From Lactuca virosa (Eukaryota; Streptophyta; Magnoliopsida; Asterales; Asteraceae), in the NCBI GenBank assembly GCA_928212115.1, contig CAKMRJ010002223.1:305055121-305119120 (forward strand): a stretch of 64,000 nucleotides of DNA, written 5' to 3'. A program made the position numbers and the translations under genes. The notes beneath the pieces were generated by a model, which was given only the letters and a program-made list of their open reading frames with translations, did no database searches and was not told where the DNA came from. Every line of letters begins with the position of its first letter. Within the stretch, counting starts at the first letter, position 1. This document shows positions 44,401 to 55,875 of this stretch, in pieces.

Positions 44401-45483
44401 GAAAAAGAGCAAAACTTGAAGGAAAAGTGAAGTAGAAATCGATTTTACCTTCAAGAATACCACAAGATGATGAAGATTTCGAGTTTGAGGACTGTTCTTG
44501 GGTTTGTTTTCTGGAAAATTTCATGGTTCTTAGAGGGAGGAAGAGAGAATGGAGTGGTGTTTGGAGAGAAAAATTAGAGAGAAGGTAGAGAGAGTTTTCT
44601 AGAGAGAGAAAGAAGAGAGATGTGTGTGTGTTGGAGAATGAGAGTGTGAGAGAGAGATATGGGGAGAGAGGGATCCGAATTTTTTTAGTATAATACCCCT
44701 TTCTCATTCATTTTCTTTTATAAAATTTAAGTTCTTTTATAAAATATCTCAATTTTTATATAAAATGTGCACTAAAATCAAGTTTTTATTCATAAAACCT
44801 TGATTTTTGATTTATAAATTAAGGGTAAATGTTAATGAGTTAAATTTTATTTTCCTTGATTATATTTCCCTGAATTTAATTGTTTTAGGATAATATTATG
44901 AGTTTCATAACTATTTTTATAGAATTCTTGATGTCAAATTTTATAAAATTTAGGTTTTAGGGTTTTTAGGGTTTTGAGAATTAATAAATCTTTAGATATC
45001 AAAATCAATAGAATCTTTGAGACTTCAATTTATCTTATGGTATTATAACTCTTTTATAGTTATAAATAATATTTGTAACTTATTTTATCGGTTTATTGGC
45101 ATTCTATGTAGTGGTTTCAAGATTCAAACGAAATTGAGGAATCAAGTATACTAGTCATAGTTTTCAACTCTGACTTAAGTTTCTATGAGACTTTGACCTA
45201 ATTTCTACTTCTAGGTCAAGTGCATGATGTGTGTATATGATTCATGAAAAGGTGTTCGAGTCAAAGAGTGACCCGAATATGGATAGCCTCTACAGTTAAG
45301 TAGTTGTAGAATTCACATATCAATGTGAAATCTAAGTACATTATCCATTGTTTCTAGTTGCTTCCAAGTTTCTAGTAGGTTATAACTGAGCTTCTAGTCA
45401 CTAAGTCCAGTATGTGTCGTGCGTATATGTGCAACTAAGTTTATTCAAATCTAGAACCGACTCGAATTTTGACGGTTGTCACA
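41457..45483 (-). repeat. Element C 5' LTR (4027 bp)
   Basis: Second copy of the 4-kb LTR. Ends GACGGTTGTCACA at 45483 followed by the TSD CTGTC. Confidence 0.95.
44440..44745 (-). promoter_or_regulatory. Element C LTR promoter and leader-like region
   Basis: On the minus strand a TATA-like TTTATAAAAG (about 44720-44735) precedes a long CT-rich tract typical of plant 5' UTRs. A short ATG ORF starting MKFSRKQTQEQSS follows, then a splice-donor word GAAG|GTAAAA (about 44445-44450). The same layout lies at about 36765-37060 in the other LTR. Function inferred. Confidence 0.45.
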
Positions 45484-45488
45484 CTGTC
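45484..45488 (+). repeat. Right target-site duplication of element C (CTGTC)
   Basis: Direct repeat of 33774-33778. Confidence 0.95.
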
Positions 45489-46639
45489 CATCTGTTGTTT
45501 CCCGATTTTCGATTTTTGACGACTGACTAATTGAACAAATCAAATCAGTCTAGGCTTGGACAAGCACTTAGGTTTGTCATCACTAAATCATCGAGGGGCC
45601 CACAGATATCGCTTTTATCCACATGGGGTAAAAGGAATGGATAAACTTTGACTCAAATGCTTGCTTGTACTTACTCATCAAATCACACACAACAATATGC
45701 TTTATAACACCAAGTTACTGGTGCGTTTACATATGTCAATGTGCAACCGACTTGCAACTACAACTCACACGTCTTGGGTTTAAGAATATAAGATATTATC
45801 GTCTCACAATCACTCGTGATAAAATCCGTGATTCAGACGAGCGTGGGTTTAATCCAATACTCAAATCTTATTACAGGAGTACTCATGAACATTGCAGCAA
45901 ACTTTTGCTATGGCTAAAACACCTAGACAATCTACAGTCAGATTCGTGACAGTCTTGCCTCAATACCTACTTCCAAAGTATGATCGACTGTGGATAGTTT
46001 GAATAACCTAGTTATTCGGGAAGTCAAAACATGCAAAGTGAAACACAAGAATAATCGAATCCAATATGGTCTCAGAACTTATGAATATAAATAAAACACC
46101 TTTTATTTAATCACCATATTGATTACACATTATTCATTGTATAATATTTTGATTAATCAACTTAATACTTGAGTTAAAATAATAGTTATCCCATGCTCCA
46201 AGCATTCACACTTTGTTTGCCTACGGTCCTTTCTTTGTGAAATAGATCAATTGAACACATCTTCAATGAAACTCATTTCATAATTCCAAATCCTTACCGT
46301 AAATGTAAGAATACCAAATTCTTGCCATTTACTGTAAGCTGTTAGATTCTAAACTTATATGAAATGATCATCTTGTAATGACTATGCACAAAAGTCACAG
46401 AGACTTGGCAACAGACATTACAAAGTATTCCAATGGAGAGCAATTCCATGGAAACAGAGTCTCACATTCAAAGTACATTCCTTTGAACATCTTTCTTGCA
46501 TTAAGTTTTCTAATCTTACATAGATTTAAAAAGTAACTTCCACTTATGGAAACATTTCCATATTCCCATTTTGACTATCACATTTGAACAAGAGTTACCT
46601 CTTCTCAGATTATGTCAATATGGTCCTTTCAAAATTTAC
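45489..46639 (-). other. Element F interior between C and D, no coding seen
   Basis: Reverse-oriented copia interior colinear with about 6420-7630 of element B. No conserved domain. Confidence 0.8.
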
Positions 46640-46644
46640 AATAT
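46640..46644 (+). repeat. Left target-site duplication of element D (AATAT)
   Basis: Repeated at 55871-55875. Confidence 0.94.
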
Positions 46645-46937
46645 TGTAACACCGTAAATTTTCAAACAAATTTTTCGTTTCAAAATCGCTTAATTCTCAT
46701 AACACATTTCACGAAAATCTCATTTATTTAATTTACAAATCACAACTCCATAATTGTTTGATTCAAATCCAGGATCCTCACAACGTAACTCTTTCACTGG
46801 TGTGTACAATCAAGCCGGTGCCTTCCCGTGATCCTGAGAAAAACCTGAAACACATAACACATAACACGGTAAGAACGAAGCTTAGTGAGTTCCCCAAAAT
46901 ACCACACACAATAACTAGCCACTCGAGGCTATAGCTC

Positions 46938-47190
46938 TGCAAGACCCTCCGGTCAATGTGTCTCAGTGGGACCCTCCAGTCCCACGGCTCGTTGGACCCT
47001 CCGGTCCGGTCTGGTTGGGACCCTCCAGTCCCATGGCTCGTTGGATCCTCCGGTCCGGTCTGGTTGAGAACCCTCCGGTCTCATAATACGTTGGACCCTT
47101 CGGTCCGGTCTATGTATCACATAATATAACATACAACACATATATCACACAGAAAATGCATAACTCAAGCAAGCACATAAGACCCTCTGG
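46938..47190. repeat. Array of small hairpins GGACC-CTCC-GGTCC in the element D LTR
   Basis: Eight imperfect palindromes around a constant CTCC/CCTCCA loop. Arms vary but stay complementary: GACC/GGTC, TGGGAC/GTCCCA (twice), GGACC/GGTCC (twice), GGATC/GGTCC, TGAGAACC/GGTCTCA. A second copy is at 53598-53850. Confidence 0.85.
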
Positions 47191-47486
47191 TCACACATAG
47201 TTACCACTCTAGGTAAAGTATAGTGAGAAGACTCACCTTGTAAGCAAGCAAGTAACAGTCTCGTACTCGGAAATCTCGAACTAGCCTCCGCCTATCACAT
47301 AGGATAAATATCTCTAATTAATGCTCTATTAATACTCGTATATTCCAAAGGCTATCATCTTTCTCTGTCTAACTCTTGAAGTGGATAAAAGACCATTTTA
47401 CCCCTCCATGGTCTCCATTACTCACGTTGACTAAACCCTAAAGTCAACAGAAGTCAGACTCGAGTCATCAGTCCATATTTAACCTG

Positions 47487-47659
47487 ACTCTCCGAGTGCA
47501 CCCTTGTGACTCGTCGAGTCCCATCGTTTTCCATAGAAGTCTCGTGAAGGTTGACTCAGCTCGTCGAGTTGACTCCCAACTCGCCGAGTGATCGTATGAT
47601 TCAACTCTACGGGACAAACCCTAATCAACTCGTCGAGTCGGCTCATTGACTCGGCGAGT
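47487..47659. repeat. Three ACTCG-N-CGAGT palindrome pairs, element D LTR (distal group)
   Basis: Pairs at 47487-47497/47509-47519, 47559-47569/47579-47589 and 47628-47638/47649-47659. Centre spacings are 22, 20 and 21 bp. The corresponding group in the other LTR is 54147-54319. Confidence 0.92.
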
Positions 47660-48261
47660 TCATTTAGACCCAAGGCTCATTCAGACGATTTAAAACAGAT
47701 CTATCACTCCAAACACTAGATCGTTCCTCTCAAGGTTCAATAGTCATGTAAAGCTTTAATCTTTACATTCATGCATGATGTTATTGCTCCAAAATGCTAA
47801 TACATGCCCTTCATGAATGATTAAGCCCAAAAACCCTCATATGGATGAATAAAGCTGGGACACCTAGACTCTAAGGACCTCACAAGGTCCAGATCTAAGG
47901 TCTAGACTTCTTGATAACTCATGCTACTCAAAAACCCAGACAAAAGATGGCAAAAGCCCTAAAACTCCATAGATATGAGATCTACCCAAAATAAAAAGAA
48001 AGGTAAAGACTTCTTACCTTCCTCAGGAGCTCTGGATAGGAAATCTCTCGATCCAACAGCCTCACCTCCAGCTCCTTGCTTGATAACCTCCTCCTCTTCC
48101 TCAAATGATGCACAAGAACCACAATATGAGCTTCTCTCTCACTCTCTAGCTCCAATAGCAATTAGGGTTTTCTATCAGGGGAAGGTAGCTGCAAATAAGG
48201 CTATAAGTGCCTTTAAATAGGTCCCAAACCCAGGAAATTAGGGTTTCTCTGCCCAGCACCT

Positions 48262-48359
48262 ACTCGGCGAGTCCCTCCTCTGACTCGTCGAGTCCATTCA
48301 TTAAATCCACACGAGAAACTCGACTTGACTCGGCGAGTTGGACCCTCAACTCGTCGAGT
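48262..48359 (-). promoter_or_regulatory. Two ACTCG-N-CGAGT pairs upstream of the element D TATA box
   Basis: Pairs at 48262-48272/48283-48293 and 48328-48338/48349-48359, each 21 bp centre to centre. On the element's sense (minus) strand they lie about 40-150 bp upstream of the TATA box CTATTTAAAG (48220-48211). The other LTR has the same at 55713-55744 and 55779-55810, with point changes. Confidence 0.75.
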
Positions 48360-48419
48360 CTCTCCTTCAATCTCAAGATTAACATACACAATAATATCCT
48401 TGAAAATCCGGATGTTACA

Positions 48420-48432
48420 ATTCTCCCCCTGT
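48420..48432 (-). other. Element D polypurine tract
   Basis: The minus strand reads CAGGGGGAGAAT before TGTAACATCCGG. Confidence 0.88.
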
Positions 48433-49608
48433 TAAATTAGATTTCGCCCTCGAAATCGCTCCTCAACAACATATAGATCTAATCCAATAACCGAACAGCA
48501 CCATCGAAAGGATCTCATACCACACAACTATCTTCCTCTCTAGACACCTGAATCCATACAGGAACTCCCCCCGGAAAAAGGACAGACCCATACGCCACTA
48601 CGCTACCCCTTCTGACTCTCCAGAATCTGGAAACTCTAGTGGCCTGCCACACAGCCAGACCGCCCTCTCAAAATATAGCCATGTTATTCGCTCCTCGAAT
48701 AACAAACCCCGATAAATCACTGCCCCTCTGATTCTCTAGGTGGGACCGATAAAAACAAGTCCATGCCCAAAACTGGCCACCGATCACTCATCCCAGACAT
48801 GATAAACAATCCAAATCATATACTAAGGAATGAAAGGATCACATCACACCAGGGACCCATCCACTGTACTGCAATCAAAAATCATCTTAACAACGAACCC
48901 TCAACACCCTGACCTCAGGCACAGAAAATGATCATGCTTGTTCAGAAGCGTCCTCCGACATCTAACAAACATAAACCTCGGCTCCATTCTCAATATCCCT
49001 TTCAAGACTGAGCACCAGGTCATGTCCCGACCCAGCAGTTGAACCTCCAAAGGTTACCCATTGCATTTCCCAAAACGTATCATTGACTTCCTTCTCACAA
49101 CAACTATCTCGGCCCAGTGTGACACACAAGTCACGAATTTCGCTTTACCTCAAGCGAATACGGATGTCGTCTCACCCTCGACCTCTGACGTCTACTACTC
49201 CTTAGTTCCATGCATCTCGCGGTTTTTCCCATACAACCGAACTGACCCACTCAGGTCTAAGATATAATAAGACACACAATACCCCGAAAAATGAAACCCT
49301 TCTCTGAATCTGGAATCTCATTCGCCTACTCAATACACCACCAAAGCCAAACTCATACTCGAGAGTCTGGTTCGATACAGAATTGGAACCACTCATCCCA
49401 ATGGAGCACCCAACTCATGACCCATGAACCGCAACTCACACGTACATCATTTCTCCAAGTCCTTTCGATTGCGATAACCACAACTTAACTCAGAATATAA
49501 CGATTCCCAACACATATGGAGACCCCAGTCTCGCCCCTGGTCCGACCACCAGGTTGCCGAACTCAAAGATTAAGGCTACCCAAGCCTAAAAACTCTTCTG
49601 CGTCATGC
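48433..49608 (-). other. Element D interior, left part, no coding recognised
   Basis: C-rich on plus, with short ORFs only and no retroviral motif on either strand. Confidence 0.6.
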
Positions 49609-50279
49609 TCTGACTAGCAAATAATACGGCTCCCCGTAGCACCACGACACTCTCTCGCTGGCTAGTGAATACTACGGCTCCCTGCAGTATCACAACACTC
49701 CCCCAATGACTGGTGAGTACTACGGCTCCCCGCAGTATCACAACACTCCCCCAATGGCTGGTGAGTACTACGGCTCCCTGCAGTATCACAACACCCTCTC
49801 TCTGACTAGTGAGTACTATGGCTTCCCGCAGTATCACAACACCCTCTCTCTGACTAGTGAGTACTATGGCTCCCCGTAATATCACAACACCCTCTCACTG
49901 ACTAGTGAGTACTACGGCTCCCCGCAGTATCACAACACCCTCTCTCTGACTAGTGAGTACTACGACTCCTCATAGTTTCACAACACCCCCAATGACTGGT
50001 GAGTACTACGGCTCCCCGCAGTATCACAACACTCCCCCAATGGCTGGTGATTACTACGGCTTCCTGCAGTATCACAACACCCTCTCTCTGACTGGTGAGT
50101 ACTACGACTTCCCGCAGTATCACAACACCCTCTCTCTGACTAGTGAGTACTACGACTCTCCGCAGTATCACAACACCCTCTCACTGACTAGTGAGTACTA
50201 CGGCTCCCCGCAGTATCACAACACCCTCTCTCTGACTAGTGAGTACTACGGCTCCCCGCAGTATCACAACACCCTCTCT
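49609..50279. repeat. 48-bp tandem array, about 14 copies
   Basis: The unit contains AGTACTACGGCTCCCCGCAG and TATCACAACACCCTCTCTCTG. Being 48 bp, it stays open as a 16-residue repeat in both directions: EYYGSPQYHNTLSLTS on plus (49953-50357) and VVILRGAVVLTSQREG-like on minus (49885-49586). One 47-bp unit near 49975 breaks the plus frame. No evidence of a real protein. Confidence 0.93.
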
Positions 50280-52048
50280 TTTCGCCCCACAATCTCATCC
50301 TCAGGTCATTACCTCACTGTGTTCACTAACTCACGCTTCGCGGCCCAACATAGATAGGTGCACACACCCACCCAGGCTAAGCATCACTACTCCTGACGAC
50401 CGCCGTCGACAAAAACACTTTTTCTCGCTTCAATTCACATTCTCAGATAATCCCGCTTGATGTTAATTAGCTGAAAAGGCTCCCACCGGAACCATAGCCA
50501 CCTGATACACCACTCGACATCTCATAACTCAAGTCTCAAAATGATCCGAAATTTACGACATCATACTCGGATACCTCGGTACATCATCACATAACCTTAC
50601 GACGTCTTCCCTCATCCACTGATCTTCCACTAGCACAGCTCGCAACCTCGAAATACTCCAACTCACAACTTGAAACACGGAGGAATCGTCAATGTCAAGT
50701 ACACGTTGACGACCATCCGAAACCCCATCCTCTATGGCTCAAACCCATGCGAGAATACTCATACCGACTCTGAAGTTGACTGCCAACAACTGTTGCCCTT
50801 CCCAAAGTGAACATAACAGCCCATACATCGAACTGGAAATTCTCCACCGTCGAAACTATCCTTACGAGCCAACCACCACAAATTTACCATTACAACCTTG
50901 AAGAATCCCTAACCAACACAAGGTCTCTGACCAACGGCCGCCTGCTGTGGAGACACTCATCCCTTCCTGAAGACGTACAACATGCATTATCTCGCTCTGC
51001 ACCTCGCCTCGACCACCAATAACCCTGGTCTCATGTATCCATACCGCAGGACTCCATATCAACCTCTCTAACCGCACTAGAACAATTAGCTGATTCTCTT
51101 AGTAAATAATCCAGTTCTCCCCCACTCAGGGTTCGAACCATCACCATTTGGTATACCGCAGTCTACTCCACAGACTGGCTCGCCAGATGCACCGATTTCG
51201 CCTCATGGGATATACCACACTACGCTCGATGATCTTCCGGATAATAACCACATAACTCCAATTATCCCGAAATCCACCAATCTCATAAACCTCCTCACGT
51301 GACTGCCTCCATCCATCTCGAAATCTCCGACCAACACACCGCCGGATATCCCATCTATCCCTAATTAGTCCCGTCTCTCAATTTGGAAATAATCCACTAT
51401 CACACCTCTCGTCTCCAATCCTTCCCCCAACGTCCCATCGTGTGGATTATCATAGAAACAGGAGACTCCGCTCTCACAACTGATACACAACATAAGCAAC
51501 GAGGGCCACCTCCCCGATATACACCTCGAAATCTCCTGGAACTGCTGCCAAAAAGTATGCCTCACCTAGAAAGGTACTTCCTTGTTCTCCTACATCTCAG
51601 TCCCCACTAATAACTCTCTCATGGAATGGGACATACTTCGCAGTAGACATGCTGCTCAAATACTCTGGTGAAAAGATCATAACCATATGCTACACCACAG
51701 GGTTTACCTCCAACTCTGAAACCGGAAGCTCAATATCTCTTCTGCCCATCACAAGAAACCGAAATAACATAACTCTGGTCACAGAAAGTGACATCTTCTT
51801 TATCGGCTGATTGCTCAATTTAGACCGTAATCCTCCATAAATCATCATCTTCTACTCCTCCCTGAGTCTTGCGACTCCAACTGGCATCTCACCAAAAATC
51901 CCTCGGGAACTAACTCATTTTCCCCCTCAAGGCATGCTCCATTGAAACTCGTTCAACATGGACCTCTGGCCCCACACTCTTTCACATATGATCTCAGTCT
52001 AACCAATCATAACAGAATAACTAGTAAACCAGAAGCACTAACCGCCAC
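50280..52048 (-). other. Element D interior, middle part, no coding recognised
   Basis: Non-repetitive, C-rich on plus. Only small ORFs. No gag-pol motif seen. Confidence 0.6.
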
Positions 52049-52354
52049 GAGTCATGGTACTCAAACCATGTGGCCACCTCTCGATCTGCTATGAATCATG
52101 GTACCTTAACCATGTTATCTCTTCTCAATCTGCTACAATCATGGTACTCGAACTATGTTCTCTCTTCTCAATCCGCTACGAATCATGGTACGCGAACCAT
52201 GTTCTCTCTTCTCAATCTGCTACGAATCATGGTACCCGAACCATGTTCTCTCTTCTCAATCTGCTACGAATCATGGTACTCGAACCATGACATCACCTCT
52301 CGATCGGTTACAAATCATGGTACTCGAACCATGACATCACCTTTCGATCTGCTA
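52049..52354. repeat. 44-bp tandem array, about 7 copies, each with a CATGGT...ACCATG hairpin
   Basis: The unit AATCATGGTACTCGAACCAT continues GTTCTCTCTTCTCAATCTGC TACG. Each unit holds the palindrome CATGGT-ACTCGA-ACCATG. The two right-most units have a different spacer (GACATCACCTCTCGAT). Confidence 0.92.
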
Positions 52355-53288
52355 CTTAAAACCTCTGGAATGCTCCCTGTATCGAGTATGGGTCATCTGC
52401 TTTCAGTAGTATGGGCCCATACTACCTGCCACATCTACCCATACTTTCTACACGGACCATCCCCGAGTTCCTAAGTAGCTGCTCAATCTTCTCGATCACC
52501 AATCATGTCACACGTGTTCGCTCCTCTACGAAATGCTCTACTCTGTCAGCGTACTCATCTGACTAGGGTCACCTTCTCCTAGGCTCTTCCTAGGTTCTCA
52601 CACTTCTCTGCCATCAGCTGCTGAAGAACTCCTTATGATTCCAGCCATCTACTTCCGGAATATCGTCATATTCACTTAGTACCTGACTCCCATCATCAAG
52701 AGTTCCACAAAGCACGAAGCAAGAAGCATTCGAGCATCAAATAATCTCTACCAACATGTAAAACCACTCTAGGTTATTACACACTTGCTCTCCTCTTACT
52801 CAAAGGATATCACCGAACTCAAGCAACTTTACCCCACGTGGGCATCTGACTACTCTCTCAGTAGACTCCTCAAATGATTATCTAGATATCTCTCTAGATT
52901 ACTCATCTACTCCAATCCCTCTCTAAAAAGGATTCCTGCTGGATCCTCTTACTCCGCACATACTCAAAAGCAAATCACAGATAGCAGCAATTCCTAGGCT
53001 AAGGCATCACAAATTAGGCCACTCTAGTCCTAAATTATGAATTACCTAGCCTATCTCTAGCATGCATGATATCTCATAAAATATCACATAAATATCTCTT
53101 AACACAGAAGTAAGGGTATTTTGGGAAATCACTGTTCGGGCTCTGGCTGATTGTACACACTTCTCCAACTCGTTTCCCCTTAAACTCTTTCTCATTTTTA
53201 GAAAAATTTATCTCTTTTGAAAATATTTCTCAAATCCTCAGTTTGAGTTCAAACACACCCGAAGGTGCATTCGAATCCCTCAAACCAA
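52355..53288 (-). other. Element D interior, leader side, no coding recognised
   Basis: This is the 5' leader of D on the minus strand. No ORF of note. Confidence 0.6.
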
Positions 53289-53301
53289 GGCTCTGATACC
53301 A
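53289..53301 (-). other. Element D primer-binding site (tRNA-Met)
   Basis: Plus GGCTCTGATACCA, minus TGGTATCAGAGCC, three bases from the LTR. Confidence 0.93.
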
Positions 53302-54438
53302 ACTTGTAACACCGTAAATTTTCAAACAAATTTTTCGTTTCAAAATCGCTTAATTCTCATAACACATTTCACGAAAATCTCATTTATTTAATTTACAAAT
53401 CACAACTCTGTAATTGTTTGATTCAAATCCAGGATCCTCAGAACGTAACTCTTTCACTGGTGTGTACAATCAAGTCGGTGCCTTCCCGTGATCCTGAGAA
53501 AAACCTGAAACACATAACACATAACACGGTAAGTATGAAGCTTAGTGAGTTCCCAAAAATACCATGCACAATAACTAGCCACTCGAGGCTATAGCTCTGC
53601 AAGACCCTCCGGTCAATGTGTCTCAGTGGGACCCTCCAGTCCCACGACTCGTTGGACCCTCCGGTCCAGTCTGGTTGGGACCCTCCAGTCCCATGGCTCA
53701 TTGGATCCTCCGGTCCGGTCTGGTTGAGAACCCTCCAGTCTCATAATACGTTGGACCCTCCGGTCCGGTCTATGTATCACATAATATAACATACAACACA
53801 TATATCACACAGAAAATACATAACTCAAACAAGCACATAAGACCCTCTGGTCACACATAGTTACCACTCTAGGTAAAGTATAGTGAGAAGACTCACCTTG
53901 TAAGCAAGCAAGTAACAGTCTCGTACTCGGAAATCTCGAACTAGCCTCTGCCTATCACATAGGATAAATATCTCTAATTAATGCTCTATTAATACTCGTA
54001 TATTCCAAAGGCTATCATCTTTCTCTGTCTAACTCTTGAAGTGGATAAAATACCATTTTACCCCTCCATGGTCTCCATTACTCACGTTGACTAAACCCTA
54101 AAGTCAACAGAAGTCAGACTCGAGTCATCAGTCCATATTTAACCTGACTTTCCGAGTGCATCCTTGTGACTCGTCGAGTCCCATCGTTTTCCATAGAAGT
54201 CTCGTGAAGGTTGACTCAGCTCATCGAGTTGACTCCTAACTCGCCGAGTGATCGTATGATTCAGCTCTACGGGAAAAACCCTAATCAACTCGTCGAGTCG
54301 GCTTATTGACTCGGCGAGTTCATTCGGACCCAAGGCTCATTCAGACGATTTAAAAAAGATCTATCACTCCAAACACTATATATGTCCTCTCAAGGATCAA
54401 TAGTCACGTAAAGCTTCAATCTTTACATTCATGCATGA

Positions 54439-54443
54439 TGTTA
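54439..54443 (+). repeat. Left target-site duplication of the solo LTR (TGTTA)
   Basis: Repeated at 55230-55234. The intact D LTR has a single TGTTA at the same place (about 47780). Confidence 0.93.
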
Positions 54444-55229
54444 TGTTGGATATAGTGTCTAAGTCCATAACTTTATTTGGTATGTACTTGACCCGACCCG
54501 ACATGGTCCATTTGGGTTGCATGGCATTGCAATACTTGGATAGACTAAATGAGAGAATAAGGCACTTATGGTTATTAATATATTATAAGTTCTAATATAT
54601 TAATAATAGTATTATTTAATTAGTATTGATCAAGTATTAATCTAGTATTAATCTAGTGATCAAAGTGAGACTAATTAAATATATAGGGTTGATTATGACA
54701 ATCATCAATTCTTTTATGGTGGATTAATGATCCATGGTTTATGGGTTTGGTTATAACCATATGGAGCTCCATGGATAGTCTATGGGAGTTACAAACCCAT
54801 GGGTCATGGGAAATCAAGAGTCATGGCAATTAAGGGTCTTCATGAGTAAACCCTAATTGTGACAACACTATAAAAGGAACCCTATGGCTAGCAAAATGGG
54901 GACCTAGTGGACATAGTGTTACTAGAGAGGGCATAACCGATTTTGAGTGCTAGAAGTATTCTCTCAAGTTATTCCAAGTCTTGTGGTGTTGTGTGAAGCA
55001 TTTGAGGCACAACATTTGGGGTGCTAGGCTCACAAAGTCTTGAAGGAATCCAAGCAACAACAAGGTATGTATTTCTACTAGATTTTATGTTTTATGTAAT
55101 CCCCATGCCATGCTAGTTAGGAAATAACCTTGAAAAAGAAATTTGCATGTATATAGAGAAAACATAGATTCAAGGTTATTAGGGTTGCATGTACACTTAG
55201 GAAGTGTTAGAATGCTCAAAAACCCATCA
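54444..55229 (+). mobile_element. Solo copia LTR (786 bp) inside the element D LTR
   Basis: Starts TGTTGGATATAGTGTC and ends AAAACCCATCA between TGTTA duplications. Homologous to the LTR of B (shared TACTTGACCCGACCC and other blocks) but a separate subfamily. TATA box CTATAAAAGG at 54868-54877 and splice donor CAAG|GTATGT with GT at 55065-55066. A solo LTR results from recombination between the two LTRs of a full element. Confidence 0.94.
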
Positions 55230-55234
55230 TGTTA
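55230..55234 (+). repeat. Right target-site duplication of the solo LTR (TGTTA)
   Basis: Direct repeat of 54439-54443. Confidence 0.93.
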
Positions 55235-55870
55235 TTGCTCCAAAATGCTAATACATGCCCTTCATGAATGATTAAGCCCAAAAACCCTCATATGGATGTA
55301 TAAGCTGGGACACCTAGACTCTAAGGACCTCACAAGGTCCAGATCTGAGTTCTAGACTTCTTGATAACTCATGCTACTCAAAAACCCAAACAAAAGATGG
55401 CAAAAGCCCTAAAACTCCATAGATATGAGATCTACCCAAAATAAAAAGAAAGGTAAAGACTTCTTACCTTCCTCAGGAGCGTTGGACAGGAAATCACTGG
55501 ATCCAACAACCTCACCTCCAGCTCCTTGCTTGATAACCTCCTCCTATTCCTCAAATGATGCACAAGAACCACAATATGAGCTTCTCTCTCACTCTCTAGC
55601 TCCAATAGCAATTAGGGTTTTCTCTCAGGGGAAGGTAGCTGCAAAATGAGGCTATAAGTGCCTTTAAATAGGTCCCAAACCCGGGAAATTAGGGTTTCTC
55701 TGCCCAGCACCTACTCGGCGAGTCCCTCCTCTGACTCGTCAAGTCTATTCATTAAATCCACGCAAGCAACTCGACTCGAATCGGCGAGTTAGACCCTTAA
55801 ATCGTCGAGTCTCTCCTTCAATCTCAAGACTAACATACACAATAATATCCCTGAAAATCCGTATGTTACA

Positions 55871-55875
55871 AATAT
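55871..55875 (+). repeat. Right target-site duplication of element D (AATAT)
   Basis: Direct repeat of 46640-46644. Confidence 0.94.

Larger units (their letters stand above)
33779..45483 (-). mobile_element. Element C: 11.7-kb LARD-like element with 4-kb LTRs
   Basis: Two LTRs of 4030 and 4027 bp, nearly identical by eye (roughly 1% differences, several being 1-base indels), enclose 3.65 kb without recognisable retroviral domains. TSD CTGTC on both sides. PBS (plus 41439-41451) and PPT (plus 37809-37819) show minus orientation. Long LTRs plus a non-coding interior define a large retrotransposon derivative, which must be mobilised by another element's proteins. LTR ends (TGTCACACCCCGC in plus) resemble those of G and I, suggesting gypsy origin. 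Confidence 0.93.
46645..48419 (-). repeat. Element D 3' LTR (1775 bp)
   Basis: Plus TGTAACACCGTAAATTTTC... to ...GGATGTTACA. It contains a GGACC hairpin array (46938-47190) and five pairs of ACTCG-N-CGAGT palindromes (47487-47659, 48262-48359). On the minus strand there are a TATA box (CTATTTAAAG, 48220-48211) and a splice donor (GGAAG|GTAAGAAG, about 48017). Confidence 0.94.
46645..55870 (-). mobile_element. Element D: gypsy-like non-autonomous LTR element with internal tandem arrays
   Basis: LTRs at 46645-48419 (1775 bp) and 53305-55870 (2566 bp, or exactly 1775 bp after removing the 791-bp solo-LTR insertion with its duplicated target) are flanked by AATAT. The PBS at 53289-53301 and the PPT at 48420-48432 give minus orientation. 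The 4.9-kb interior is C-rich on the plus strand and shows no gag or pol motif; it carries a 48-bp and a 44-bp tandem array. The LTRs differ by a few percent at most by eye. Probably a LARD mobilised in trans. Confidence 0.92.
53305..55870 (-). repeat. Element D 5' LTR, interrupted by a solo copia LTR
   Basis: Homologous to 46645-48419. The 791-bp insertion (solo LTR plus one TSD copy) accounts exactly for the length difference. It includes a GGACC hairpin array (53598-53850) and ACTCG palindrome pairs at 54147-54319 and 55713-55810. Confidence 0.94.

Noticed and set aside
44351..44707. 118-codon minus ORF in the C LTR as a possible gene
   Set aside because: Low-complexity translation of a CT-rich leader, part of an LTR, and absent as an ORF in the other LTR copy because of an indel.
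47975..48220. 81-codon plus ORF (MRSTQNKKKGK) in the D LTR
   Set aside because: Antisense to the element's promoter and leader, and truncated by a stop in the second LTR copy.
49609..50279. CRISPR-like array
   Set aside because: Units are contiguous 48-bp tandem repeats without unique spacers, in a plant retroelement.
50807..51610. Short ORFs on both strands in the D interior
   Set aside because: Length and composition fit chance in C-rich sequence; no motif recognised.
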